Below, one piece after another: positions 36,945 to 53,996 of a DNA stretch of 64,000 bases. The notes beneath the pieces are model-generated. The model did no database searches. It saw only the letters and a program-made list of their open reading frames with translations, and was not told the DNA's origin. The translations under genes and the position numbers were made by a program. Position 1 is the first letter of the stretch. Every line of letters starts with the position of its first letter. Source of the DNA: Rhodamnia argentea (Eukaryota; Streptophyta; Magnoliopsida; Myrtales; Myrtaceae); the NCBI RefSeq assembly GCF_020921035.1, contig NC_063154.1, positions 744,001 through 808,000 on the forward strand, given 5' to 3'.

Positions 36945-37709
36945 TCATCTTATTTGCCTTCCGCGGTGAGTGGCGACAACTTTCTTGATTCCCCGCCGCA
37001 AACACATGATCAGAGGTCGAGCATCAGCTCTAGGAATGCTGTCGGTCCGAGCATCTTCTGAGACCCTTCTTCCCTTTCTTTTCTCTATCCTGAAGAAGAA
37101 GAAGAAGAAGCCGATGATACCGGTTGGTCCATGACGTAACTCGTGACGAGTTCCCCCGTGCTTTGATCCGAAACGCACAGCACGCCGTCTATTCCAACAA
37201 CCAGAGTCGCGGTGTCATTCTGCTTCCGCATGTGCCCCGGCGAGTACATCACGTTTGGGCTCACTCGCCTTTCCCACATAACCCCCCGTTTTCCTGAATA
37301 ATTAGCATCTTCTCATTTATCAGCTGCTTCTTTCTTTTTAGGGGTATTGAATATCATGATCCCCGTCAAGATGCAATATCCGGAAGCACATCCAGCATGC
37401 AAACCACTAAATTTTGAACAAGGGTTTCATGCCTGTCAAACCCACGAACAGTACCATCCTCACATCCACCAACCGCCTCGGAGAATTTTTAACTCTTATG
37501 TGTACAGCTGCAACAATACTATGCAATCGAGCAAAATTTAATCGGCGTCAGCCCTTCATCCATCTCAAGAGCTGGCGACTAGTCAACTACGTGATAAAGT
37601 TGGTTGAGAGTACCAGCTTTACGATGTTCAGCAATAGGAAAGAGAGAAGTTAGCCACCAGATAAAGACCAAACTAACATTTGTCCAAATTTAGCAAGTGA
37701 AGAGTATTT

Positions 37710-37735
37710 GAGAGAGAGAGAGAGAGAGAGAGAGA
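37710..37735. repeat. GA microsatellite, right copy
   Basis: An uninterrupted GA run of about 26 bp, the counterpart of the CT run at 18349-18373 and slightly different in length. Confidence 0.9.
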
Positions 37736-38239
37736 ATATAGAGTTAACTCCTTCACCAGAGCTGATTGATCACCGCCTTTAGACCTGAGCTGGTATTTTG
37801 TCGGGAGTTAGACCTCGATAAGTTTACCCCACCGGCATGAATCATTCAAAAATCCCTCTCGGAAGAGCTGTTTGATTCCTTTTTACTATTTGATTTGATG
37901 TGCCACACCATAATAAGAAGGTAGCAACAAGTCCCAAGGGCCAGAATCGGATAATCATGTAATCGGCTCCCGAGAAGGTAGAGAAATATCATAGGATAGC
38001 CGCAGTAGGAGGGAAAATTATTTGCGCTTTTCCTTCTGATTTCGGGTTAATGTCCTATGGTATTATAGCACCTCGGCCGAGAAAGGAACAGATATCCGTT
38101 GTTTTGCTTCTTAGCTCACGCCACGAATGTATGGCACAAAACATTAATACATCCATTTCCGTCGCGTAACAAAGCGGCCCTACGTCTCTCCTCGGTCCAT
38201 CTCGTCATTAATTATTTCCTTTCCAATCTGCACGCATAT

Positions 38240-40505
38240 TGTCGCGACCTAAAAAAAATCAATCTTCAGGTTAATGGATTACTAAGTTAATTAATGCAAC
38301 TAACCTAGGTCAAGTCCTCCCAATCTCTATCAATTCGCAACTTAAGGTTCAAATAATTAACATGCCAAGATTTTAATTGGAGTCGTCACTAATCATTTAA
38401 GATAGGTTGATTAGGAACCTAAATAAAATAACGAGAGGACTATTTTATTTCTGCGAACCGGAGATTTTGGGTACGGGGACTTGATTACGCTAGTTACTTT
38501 AACGCCATTTCGGTACCATTTTACTTCATGAAAAAAATTGATCAAGCAGCTTTAATTGATTTTAACCTAAGCCACAAACATAGGTTATCATGCGGGTGCG
38601 CAATCAATTAAATGAACATCCGGAATTCAAAGTAAGCGGGGAGCATGCGCCAAGCAATTTTTTTTCTCTTTTTGATTTTCACTTTTTTTTAATTGAAGTC
38701 TAACCTATATGCAATGCTTGACTTTTATTCAAATGCAATGGCAAGAATGAATGCATATGAAATTAATCTAATCTACATGACTATTCCAAACATGCAATTA
38801 AACTAAACTATAACGCAAATAATATTAAATCTAATTAAATCGACTACGTGGTTCGAATTAATTAAAGTCCATACTATGCAATTCTATATGATGAACTAAT
38901 GACATGGCAAATGGTATGACAAATGCATGATGACATGACACATATGACATTTTATTATTTTCGGATTTAATTATGACCCTAAAATAAACTATGCCAAAGG
39001 AATAGTTATCTTGTTTATCTTAGAGTTTAAATGAACCTAAACCCTAACCTATCGAAGATAAGCTATTTTGGGCATAATTATCTATCTAAATATGCATAAT
39101 ATAACCTAGAATGGGGATCTAATCTAATTTATTCTATGAATCAAATAAACATGCAATCCTATCTATATGATTTTATCCTAGAATGCAATTTCAATTAAAC
39201 ATGGCAATTCTATCTAGAATGAAACGTAAATCTAATCTATATGCAGCAATTACCTATATGCAATATTTTTTTAGAGATTTTCAACATGCATTCAAATATT
39301 GCAAGAAGATAGCAAATCCAATTAGTTCAATTCAAATATGGAAGCAAATAAATCCTCTTGAATATTTCGCAATTTCTTTCGAATCAAGTTTCGATCTAAA
39401 GCCCGATAGATAGATCCTAAAAATTCAAAATACCCGCTATGTCAATGATTCCATCTAAAGCCTTATGGATATAATCAAATCCATATGTGCGGTTGCGAAT
39501 TAGGAAATATTTTCCTAATTGATCACCTGCGACTTAAAAAGATTTCGTTGGATCACGAAATAGCTCAAATAGTAAATCAAATATTTCAAATCGTGGCACC
39601 AACTTCCAGCATATCTCGAGATAAGAATCATTACCTAATTCCAAAGCTTTAGCAGAAAATTTTGAGCACCGGGCGAATTCTCGCCAACCAATCAGCTAGG
39701 GAGGTTTCGTATACACAATTAGGACTAGTGAGGCAAAATCACAACCGCTATTTCGCACCTCAAACAGCACCAAATCAGCGGAGAGATTGCGCTCAAAAGT
39801 GTGGTACTTGATCCCGAACGGCTAGCAAAAATCTGCACTGCAGAGCTAATGAAATCGTCCAAAAAATAGCACTTTTTGGACTAAGAACAGTGACAAAATA
39901 AGACTAGAACAGCAGCAAATTCCAGCACTAATTGACAGGGGATTCCAATACCAAATTGCAGCTAGAATAAGGGCCAAACGGATGCAAAACAGTGGTAAAA
40001 ATCAGCACTGAACAGCGGACTAAACAACTGCTAAGATCGGGACTGAAAAGTAGCAAAATTAACACCAAACCGTGCATGATCAGAGGCCAAACAACAAAAG
40101 AATTGCTCTTGAACAGCAGCTCGAGACAGCGCGAATCAGGAGCAGCAAACGAGCTTGAACAGTGGCGGATTGGCTTCGGTGGACTCTTAATTTTAAACGA
40201 TTCCTGTACTGGACTAGGCGTAAAAGGGAGCACTTAATTTGACCAGAGAAAAAAAAAACTTTCGGGGATGATATGCAAAAATAGAAATTCTCCAAGTGTC
40301 GCCCTCCAAAATCTGCCGTGTTTGACAATTGTGTGGCCTCCTGTCCGTCAAATTTAATTTCAAATTTGTGCCGCCGATACTCCAATGCAAGATGCAATGC
40401 GTGAGTAAAAATTAAATATGCTAAAGATGATTTTTTTTTAAATTAGAACTAAAATTAGTTCTATTTTTTTGTGCTTAAAAAAAATTCAAAATTTAGGTGT
40501 CAACA
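38240..40505 (-). mobile_element. Solo LTR shared by both arms, right copy
   Basis: 2266 bp, minus orientation, with target duplication CATAT at 38235-38239 and 40506-40510, the reverse complement of ATATG in the left arm. Compared with the left copy it has scattered substitutions, for instance in the Leu-rich stretch at 39930-40230. Confidence 0.9.
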
Positions 40506-40753
40506 CATATTTAATTAGTTCATATACATCCTCAGTTAAAACAAATTTTCTTTTGGATTGATCTACCTATGTTGGCCCCGTTTGGTTCGGCGACCTCCCG
40601 TTAGCGAGCGACGGTCCCATCATGCCACCAGCGGCTGGAAGATTCCCTCCGCCCGAATCCGACAGTTCGTGGGAGACGAAGGCTTCGAAGAATGTCTCTT
40701 CACTTTTCACACAAAAACTCGCATTTGGGCAAAATTCACATCACCAAATACCC

Positions 40754-40810
40754 GATGAAACGTGATATGCACTGGAAAAGCATTTGCGACTTTTCACCAA
40801 ATGTCACCGA
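40754..40810 (+). pseudogene. SCPL exon 4 sliver, right copy
   Basis: GATGAAACGTGATATGCA followed by GCGACTTTTCACCAAATGTC matches SCPL exon 4 (SDETWYAIQKYCDFSPNV region). It lies between the F-box pseudogene and RPS6 pseudogene A. Confidence 0.65.
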
Positions 40811-41015
40811 ATATACAAGCGCAGGCCAAAACCCTAATCCATGACACTTTCTCCCTAGATTTTACCTTACGGAATATTTTTATTTTTATTTTTATTTTTA
40901 ATATTTTTGGGGGGTTCGGCATTTTACAAACAACAAAAGAAGAAGGGAATTAAAAAAAAGGAGGAAAATTGGTCATTCTAGTCTATGTAAAGAGTCACCG
41001 CCGGACACAACACTG

Positions 41016-41149
41016 TATATAAAAAAGCATGGACGAAACCCTAATCCGCCTGGAAAGTCCCGCTCTGCTCAGGCGGCCAAAAGCGGCTTCTTGGAGCGAA
41101 TCGGCCCTTCGATGCAAGCGCTCCCCCTCCGACTCTCCCAACGATCAAC
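41016..41149 (+). promoter_or_regulatory. Promoter remnant of RPS6 pseudogene A, right copy
   Basis: TATATAAA (41016-41023) and telo-box AAACCCTAA (41036-41044), then a leader to ATG at 41150. Telo-box plus TATA is a known arrangement in plant ribosomal-protein promoters. Confidence 0.7.
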
Positions 41150-42854
41150 ATGAAGGTACTTTCTCAACTCTCGTTTACTCGCCTCTACTTCGGTTTGACT
41201 TTCGCTCGAGATTCGCAATTCTCTAACGCGTCTTTTTTTTTTTTTCCCTCCCTGTCTATAATCATCAAGTTCAATATAGTGAATCCCATCACTGGTTGCC
41301 AAAAGAAGCTTGTAATCGAAGATGACCAGAAGCTGTAAGTTGAATCTTTCTATGGACTAGAATTGCCCTCACGAATTGCCAATGCTAAATGTTGAATGGA
41401 TTGTAGAGACAGATTGTGGGATGGGGTAATCGATAGGGAGTGATTTTGGGGTATTCCAAATTGGGTTGAGAAAAGTTTCTTATTGTTGATTTCAACTCTA
41501 AACTAGGGAAAGAAATCGAAAGTTACTGATCAAACGATACAGTTCTGAGTTGTCTGTTACGTAGCAAATGTCGAAGCATAGGTACCTTTTGATGGTACTA
41601 TGGCCTTGGTAGCCAATTCTTGTTCTTTTACTCCAGTTATCAATACAATTTTGCACAACCTCGATTGTTAGTAAAATTCCAACACTAGATTCCAGCCTTG
41701 GTCCAGATGAACCTCATTGTTTAACAAGTACACTGAGCATAAAAATCTGACCTTTTTGCGTGGATATCTGACCCAGTTTCTAGTATAAAAGAAAAAGCTA
41801 GTTCTTTATTGCTTAGACATGTCCAAAGCTGGTGAGGACTATATTTGTTCAATTAGTTTAGCTCTGAAAGGTAACTGAGATTCTTTTTTTCGACATTTTG
41901 GATTCAATGTTGGTTTTGTCTGGCTACCCATGTTCTTTATAGGCCATGCTGCCGTGCTAGATCTTATTGTATGGAAACCAGCATCACTAGCATTTCATAC
42001 TTAAGGATTGGATCATAACAATTTGAAGATTCTCATAAATCCTAAGTCTTATTTTATTGTCTTCGTCGGAAATATCATTATCTGTAGAGGTTAATGGCCG
42101 ATTTTCTCTATAGCAAAAGAAAAGGGATGTGGAGTAATGACGTCCTTATCAACTTTTTTGTGCAGTCGGACAGATTTTGATAAGAGGATCTCACAAGAAC
42201 TCAGGGGTGGTCTGGGTGAGGTATGTGTCTGCAATAGTTTTATGGAGCTTTTGGCAATGTTTTTTTAATCAGTTCCATTATTGATTGTCCTCTATGTGAG
42301 GCAGCAATTCGGCTACGTGTTTAAGATGATGGAAGGCTGTGACAAACAAGGGTTTCCAATGAAGCAGGGAGGGCTGACTCCTGATCATGTTCGTCTCTTG
42401 TTTAACCTGTCGAAGGAAGATGACATTAGGAAATATGTCAATCCATGTCGCAGGACCTTCGCTACTAAATCTGGTGAGGGTTTTCATCATTATTCAAATT
42501 TGTTTTCTTTTCCTTTTGGCTTATTAAAAGGCATCGATTCTGATTTGACTTTGACTCTTGATGTTATGTTGAGTTATAAACACGTTCTGATCATTCTTCT
42601 CGTCTTTCGACAGGGAAATTAGAAAGTTAGGCCATTGACATTAGAAAGGAAGTGTGCGAATTGCTGACAAGAAGAAGAGAATTGCTAAGGCAAAGGCAGA
42701 GGCATCTGACTGCCTGAAGCTTCTTGCTACCAGGTTGAAGGAGCAGCTTGAGCGCCGCGGTGAGAGCTTGGCTAAGAACAGATCCAGGTTGTCTGCTGCC
42801 TCAAAGCCTCTCTTGCAACTTAGGTTGTTTCTACTTTTTGATCGATTTCGGTGA
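41150..42854 (+). pseudogene. RPS6 pseudogene A, right copy
   Basis: Exon 1 is ATGAAG (41150-41155). Exon 2 (41270-41334) encodes FNIVNPITGCQKKLVIEDDQ, very close to true S6. Exon 3 is 42166-42220 (FDKRISQEL). Exon 4 (42305-42473) encodes [20 protein letters not shown], then [18 protein letters not shown]. The final exon from 42614 has a TAG after a few codons and a shifted frame before [18 protein letters not shown] central block of about 75 residues is absent, so the product could not be a working S6. Confidence 0.88.
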
Positions 42855-43224
42855 AACGAGGAATTTCAGTTAAGGCAATTTTGGCAGCTGAGAATTCAGA
42901 GAATTGTCATTGGGAAGTTGTTTACTTATAGCTTTTAGCTCTGCCTCGGAATTCGGGGACATTTTATCGTCGGGTTGTTGCTGTTCCTTAGTCTCAGAAC
43001 TTGAAATTTATTTTTAGAAAGTTCAGTTGGCTCATATGCAGATGGAGTGATTTTGGTTATAGGAATGTGGAGAAAATATTTAGAGTTTTCTAAGCGGCTG
43101 ATGTGCTGGTGCATGTTTTGCTTACATCAACTGATAGATTGACATGTGTTCGTTGATGTGGAATGAAATAAATAAAATTAGTAATATGCCATGTTCAGCG
43201 ATGGAATTCTCTCTGCTTCATTAG

Positions 43225-43640
43225 AGTTGCCAAGCTTTGACCACTATGGAGGTTATGTCACGGTTAATAAATTGGCAACGCATAGTAAGGATTCCTTCCT
43301 CTTCTTCTACGGCTTATTGGAGGTATTATGAGTTCTTAATTCTCGCATTTGCTCGATCTCTAATGTCATTGCCAGGTTTAGGAACAAGTTCGCTTCACTT
43401 TAAGCACAAGTATTTGTCCATTATTTGATCACTTCTATGGCAATCTCTCCCCCCGCGCAAAGTCGACATATCTAATAATGGCCAAAGAAGTGGTAGATCA
43501 TAACTGTATTGCTATTTTTCATTTCTTTCTTGGAACAAAGCTTTTTTTCGCCGTCGAGATACGTTTGTACGGAATAAGACCTTTGAGTTATCATTAAATG
43601 CAGTTTAATGATGCCATCTTCTAGGGCTGGTTGCACAATG
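43225..43640 (+). pseudogene. SCPL exon 1 / intron 1 fragment, right copy
   Basis: Encodes [11 protein letters not shown], then diverges (NKLATHSKDSFLFFYGL) and continues into intron sequence matching 53173-53500. It sits just downstream of RPS6 pseudogene A. Confidence 0.72.
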
Positions 43641-43754
43641 GACAATGCCCTAAGTAGTGTTTGGTCTTGCTCCGCAACAATTTCTAACTGGTTTGACTTG
43701 TGTGTCACTGTACGTATGATTTATAATTGCTCTTGATTCTTTAGCTACGCTCTC

Positions 43755-46605
43755 TGTGACGTCCCGAAATTTCAACCCTCGTAAGAAAATTATAAATTCC
43801 AGGGTGGATAGTAAATTTGGATCTTGAGGATTTAATAGTCGATGATTGGCTATTCTGGAGTGTTTGTCGGGAAAAATCAAGTTTGAATCGTCAAACTTTG
43901 ACTCGTTTTACCGAGATTCGTCGCGCGCAATTTTAGGTTTGCTCGAGCTATAAATACCAAAATATCATTTTTACCCTCGATCATTTGAGTCAAGTGACCG
44001 TCTGATACCTATTTATTAAATTACCAAATCGCCCGTGGGATTTATGCACTTAAGATAAGGGAATTAAGGAATTTTTGAAAAGTTATGTGGGCCCCCAATT
44101 CTCTCCCCTTTTCCGTCGAAATTCCCCTCCCCAATTTGTGCAGCCTCCCCACTTTAGTTAAGGTGACATCATTGCCCACCTCATCACCCCCTTCCCCAAG
44201 TTTTGACTTTTCTCCCCCCTTCCTGCCCAAATTTCCCCCACCTCACGTTTTCCCTTTCTCTTCTTCTTTTTTTCTAGTCTTCTTCTTTTCACTTCCCCTG
44301 ACCCCCCCTAACGACGCGGCCCCACCACAATCCCATCTCCTCCTTTTGCATCGTTTTCTCCCTCGTTCTTTCTCCTTCTTCTTGCGTTGTGACGTGACAG
44401 AAACCCCCTGCTGCACTGTTTCTCTTCTTCTTCTTCGCTTTGCTTCTTTGTTCCTCTTCTTTCTTTCTGTTTCGCTTGAACCAGCCCCCATCAACGACCA
44501 CCACCGACGGTCTCACTGCCCAGCCGCCTCCGGCCTTCGCCGTTGCGACGCACCAACCTCCAGTCGTTGCCTCCGCCGCTCAGCGCCGCGCCAGCCTCCA
44601 CCCCAACGGCGTCGCGCCATCTTGGACTCGTGGGATCTCAGGGACTGAGAGCCAACACGGCTCACGCCGCCGTGCTCTATCCTCGACCACTTTCACTCGA
44701 CCTCGCCGCGTCCCGACGACGAACCACAGCCCACGTTCCCTCGGTTTTGTGACGCCGCGATCCCAACCTCCACTGTTCATCACTTCTATCGGCCACCCGA
44801 GACCCAAACAGTGTAGTCCCAAATCCGAAAATAACCGAGGACCTGAGAATGTGCTAGCTCCGACGCTTAAATCCGTGTCGCGGCGCTAACCCGAGGATTC
44901 GAATCACCCGAACCGAAATTCTGACCGATAGCCCCTAAACCCGAACCTTATCTTTGTTCAGCCACCGTATAGTTGCCTCGTTGCCGCCTCGGTTCCGACC
45001 CAAGGTTGAGCCAACCCAAAGTCGTACGTGGACTCGACCCGATACGGGAGTTTGTAATGTGATCCCAGAATCCGACTCGACATCGAACGCAGGAGTTGTG
45101 AGTTAACCCCTAAACTCTGAATAGGGAATTGACTGCGTTTAAGGATAGATGTAATATTATTAACTGCTAATTAGATTATTTAGCTGGGGCCGGATAATTT
45201 AATTGCATGCGATCGGATTACTTGCGTGAAGCCGAGTCACCTGAATATTTTGGTTTTATTAATGGAAGTTTGGAATAATTAATCAGGTCGGATTAATTAA
45301 ATGTGATCGAGATAATTAATTACGTTAATTAATTATTATTGTACGATTATTATTATTATTGGGTGATTATTGTATTATTATTGGGTGATTGTATAATGAC
45401 TGCTACTTTTCTGGATTGATGTGAGTGATCACCCTGTTTATGGTTGCAAAATCTTGTGGATGATTTGTATATCTATGTGACCACGTGTGGACTGAATTTT
45501 GAGCATAAAAATGGCCTCGAGCCAAGTTTTGAACACGATTGTTTGTGAGTGCATTGAATTAAATGCAAAGATAAGAACCGACTTGATTGCCTCGTGTGCT
45601 TGCGTGGTCATATGAGGAGATTATACCGTGCCGGTCGTACGGTTTCCTAGTAAGTTCGTGCCGTGCCAGTCGTACGGAATAACATGACTTATTAGACGCC
45701 GGTCGCAGCTTGTGAAGGACCGAAGCCCCTACGGGGATTCCTGGTAGTTCCGTGTCGTGCCGATCGTACGAATCTTACGGACTATCGGACGCCGTCGCCG
45801 GAAATAAGGGACGAAGCCTGGTCATGCCCGTAGACACCGCCAGTCGTAGTGTTAAACACCGCCGGTCGTAGTGTTAAGCCACACCAGTCGTGTGCGCTGG
45901 GCCCGATGTTTTTTTTAATAACCGGAACACGTGTGATACATTATGTATGAGATTGTGATGGGTGTTACGGTTGAGTGTCATGGTTTATATGTTGTTGGCT
46001 GTTATGATATGAATTGTTCGTCGTGTGGCCCATGGTGGGGTAAGTTTGCATGTGATTGAAGATTTATTGTGATATTGTACTTGGCCATGTGGTAGATATA
46101 GCGTGGCGTGAGTCGCACGCTATTGATCTGTTATCGATATTATCCCGCATGCTTAGGATGCCTTGAGCGAGTCAATGTCCTACTCGGACTTAGGCGTTGA
46201 CTCACGGAGATTTTATATCTCACCCGTTGTTGTTAACCATTTTTCGGGCCTTAACTATGGGAAGCTGGAAGTGAGAAAGGCTTCTTTTTGAGTAGCATGA
46301 AGTAGTGTTAACCCCCAACCCCGAACCGGTATTTTTGAGGATTGTAAAAAGTGGCCCTAAGGTAGGGCTTGTATGTACGTATTTCCCAAGATTAACAAGA
46401 TAATTAAATAAAAGTGATTTTTGGTTAGTATTGATTGATTTGACTTCCTCTTGTTCTATCTCTACTTTTAATTTATTTGTTTGGGGATATTACACGTTCC
46501 GCATGCGTTATTATTATTAAGATAAAACTAATGGGTCGATGACGTCGATTTTGACCTGAGGCGTTTTGGTAGGGTTGTTGTGGGCCCGGGGATCGGGGCG
46601 TGACA
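43755..46605 (+). mobile_element. Solo LTR present only in the right arm
   Basis: 2851 bp, TGTGACGTCCCGAAATTTC...GGGGCGTGACA, with target duplication CTCTC at 43750-43754 and 46606-46610. The left arm has the empty site (about 12413-12417). No interior genes or second LTR are seen. The ends and the long length resemble chromovirus (Tekay/Del-type) LTRs. A TATAAATA lies near 43950, and 45600-45900 has imperfect repeats of GCCGGTCGTACGG. The open frames at 44085-44890 are pyrimidine-rich and not genes. Confidence 0.88.
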
Positions 46606-46610
46606 CTCTC

Positions 46611-51321
<4,711 letters not shown>

Positions 51322-52035
51322 ACCCTACCAGTGCTTGAAGATGATGGATTAACGCTTGCGATAACACTTCACTTATTCAGGAATTGAAGAACTTCATTGT
51401 TTCTCTTTGAACGAAGAAATTGATGCGGAGAGAAATGTGGAAGCAGGGAAAATTGGCGAAGAGAGGCAAACACAAAGACAGAGTCGAGCTTGTTTGTTCT
51501 TTAGGGCTTAAACGTTACGGTGTTTAATTTAATTGGAATGTGTTCCATTCTGCTTTTGTTTTCGTTAAGGATCAGCCTAATCCACAAAAAAAAAAAAAAT
51601 GTCAAGAATCTGTGGAGCTCACATCGAGTCTCACCATAAAAAGTAAATATTTCAATATAGTTGTTCGGTAATATATCATATGTAAAAATGTGTTCAAGAC
51701 TTCTTATTTTTATTTTTGCGGGCATATTGCATTCACCTTATTTATTTATTTATTGGAATTCCTCTTAACTAGGTTTCTTCCACAAACGAAGCACACAAAT
51801 TAACAGATGCAAATAAATCTAGAATTCTTTATTTGGCTATCACAAAATGAAAATAATTACCACCTACGTAAAAGTTACAAGTGGAATATGCTATAAAGTG
51901 AAGCACAAGTTGATAGAGTAGTGTTAACACACACACACACACAAAAAGGGACAAAAAAAAAAAATACAACTTTTGGTTATAATTGACGAGTGATAGACTT
52001 TGTGAAAGTTTCGTTGTTTCAAATGAAAAAGGGAA
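51322..52035. other. SCPL 3' region and intergenic DNA
   Basis: Includes the SCPL 3' untranslated sequence (GAAATTGATGCGGAG at about 51416) that also occurs in the fragments at 23875 and 32200. An (AC)n run lies at about 51930. No gene is seen. Confidence 0.5.
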
Positions 52036-52590
52036 AATCACCCCAGAAATCCTAAACCTATTGTATAATGGCCAATTCAGTTACAAACTTTTCAATTTGG
52101 CTAATTTAGTCGTAAACATTTTAACGACTTTCCAAAGTAGTCCTTCTGGTTCAATTATGGCTGAAAATCCTTAGGGGACAACCCTTGTAATTTCTAATAA
52201 ATTTTCTGAATTGTCTTTCCTTTGTCTTCTTTTCTTTTCTTTTTTCCTATTTCCCTCATCAGTCGCAAGTCACTAGCTACGGGCGAGGGCTGCAATGCCC
52301 TCACCGGCCCTTGCTTGTGGTTGACGAACTCCATCAGCCATCACTAAGGCCTTGATGACCGATGGAAGGAAATAGGAAAAAAATAAAAGGAGATAAATTT
52401 TTTTTTTTTTAATATATTGCAAAAATCATCCAAGTCAATGCCGTTGCTAGTCGTGCCATGTAGGATGTCCGACGTCCACTTCAACGATTGTTAGCCAAAA
52501 TCAACCTGAATAATATATCTAAAAATCGTCGAAATATTTGGACTGAATTGATTGCCGTATAATAGGTTTAAGATTTTTCGGATAATTATT
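52036..52590. mobile_element. MITE-like element with terminal inverted repeats
   Basis: The start (AAATCCTAAACCTATTG) is the inverse of the end (CAATAGGTTTAAGATTT), and the next segments on each side, about TGGCCAATTCAGT and ACTGAATTGATTGCC, also pair. It has no coding capacity. The middle has a GC-rich GGGCTGCAATGCCCTCACCGG stretch. Limits are approximate. Confidence 0.55.
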
Positions 52591-53996
52591 TCAAATAAAA
52601 TCTATTTGACTTTTTTTCTTTTGTGACCTTATCTAATATTTGTTAGTCATCCATGTTCATCTCCATAAGTTGCTTCATAAGGAACAGATGTATGAGGATT
52701 GGGAATACTTTTTGAAGAAATGAGGAAAGACTAGTAGATCCCTTGGAAATACGATCGCTTACTTACTTTTGTAGGACAGGATTAGACAATAGGTATAGGT
52801 TATAGAACCACGATCCAAAATGAGCCACGTCATCCATATCTAGTCGTATGCCAATTCGTATGGCACGTACATCTTGCATTAACATCCACTATTAAAGAGC
52901 GAAGTTCCGGAATCCTGGGGTCGACAAGAGCCATTCTCATGCGATCGACCGCCATGGATTAAAGGATGAACATGAGACTAGGCTGTATTCTCAAGAGGGA
53001 CTGAAAGGGAAAGACCGGATCCGGAGATTGCCCGGAGAGCCGCGGGTAGAGCTCAGCCACTACGGCGGTTATGTCACGGTTGATGAAACGGGGGGTCGAG
53101 CATTTTTCTACTACTTGGCCGAAGCACCGCGTGATAAGGATTCTCTTCCTCTTCTTATTTGGCTTGGTGGAGGTACTATGTGTTCTTGACTCTCACATCT
53201 GCTCGATCTCCAATGTCATTGCCAGGTTCAGGGTACGAAATATCAAGTTCGCTTCACTTTTAGTGAAGTACATACGCCCCATTATCTAATCATTTCTAGG
53301 AAAATCTCTCCCTCCCCGCAAGGTCAACATACTTAATAATGGCCAACGAAACGGAAGATCTTAACACTATTTTTTCTCTTTAAAATCTAACTTGGAAGAA
53401 TGCCTTTTTTCACGGTCGAATATATTTTTACAGGGATGTGAGTTATGACTTATCATGATATGCCGTTTAATAATGCTATCTTGTTGGGCTGGTTGCACAA
53501 AGAGTAAGCGTGAGCTATATAAAGATTATTTATCGTCTCCGATCTTGAAGCTATCTACGAGTGCATTTGAAAAAAATATTGATCATGAATTTCATGCTCT
53601 AATCTCAGGTCCCGGTTGCTCATCCCTTGCCTACTGTGCAATGCAAGAACTCGGGCCATTTCGAGTCCACAGTGACGGCAAAACTCTTTATCGAAATAAA
53701 TTCGCGTGGAATATTGGTATAGAATGACGATCATATGTTGTCTGATTCATGTAATTGCGAACTATTTGACTTACTATCACTGTCATTGTTATGTGGCAGC
53801 CGCGAATGTGTTGTTCCTAGAATCTCCGGCCAGTGTCAGTTTCTCGTACTCGAACACTACATCCGATTATAGCACCAATGGAGATCGGAAAACAGCAGAA
53901 GACAACTATGTGTTTGTTCTTAATTGGCTTGAAGGATTTCCCGAACACAAGAATAGGAATCTTTACCTATCCGGCGAGAGCTATGCGGGGCATTAT

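Larger units (their letters stand above)
36945..40702 (-). pseudogene. Scrambled F-box/WD40 pseudogene, right copy
   Basis: Inverted copy of 15391-19140. The last-exon part is at 36945-37140, exon 9 at 37090-37300, exons 8 and 6 near 37365-37475, intron 3 sequence to about 38150, then an SCPL exon 4 start, the shared solo LTR (38240-40505) and the exon 1 start (40588-40702). The same exon deletions as on the left show that the scrambling preceded the arm duplication. Confidence 0.85.

Noticed and set aside
44085..44889. Long overlapping open frames (up to 187 codons) on both strands
   Set aside because: They lie inside a solo LTR, are rich in Pro/Ser/Arg from CT-rich and CG-rich DNA, and match no family I know.
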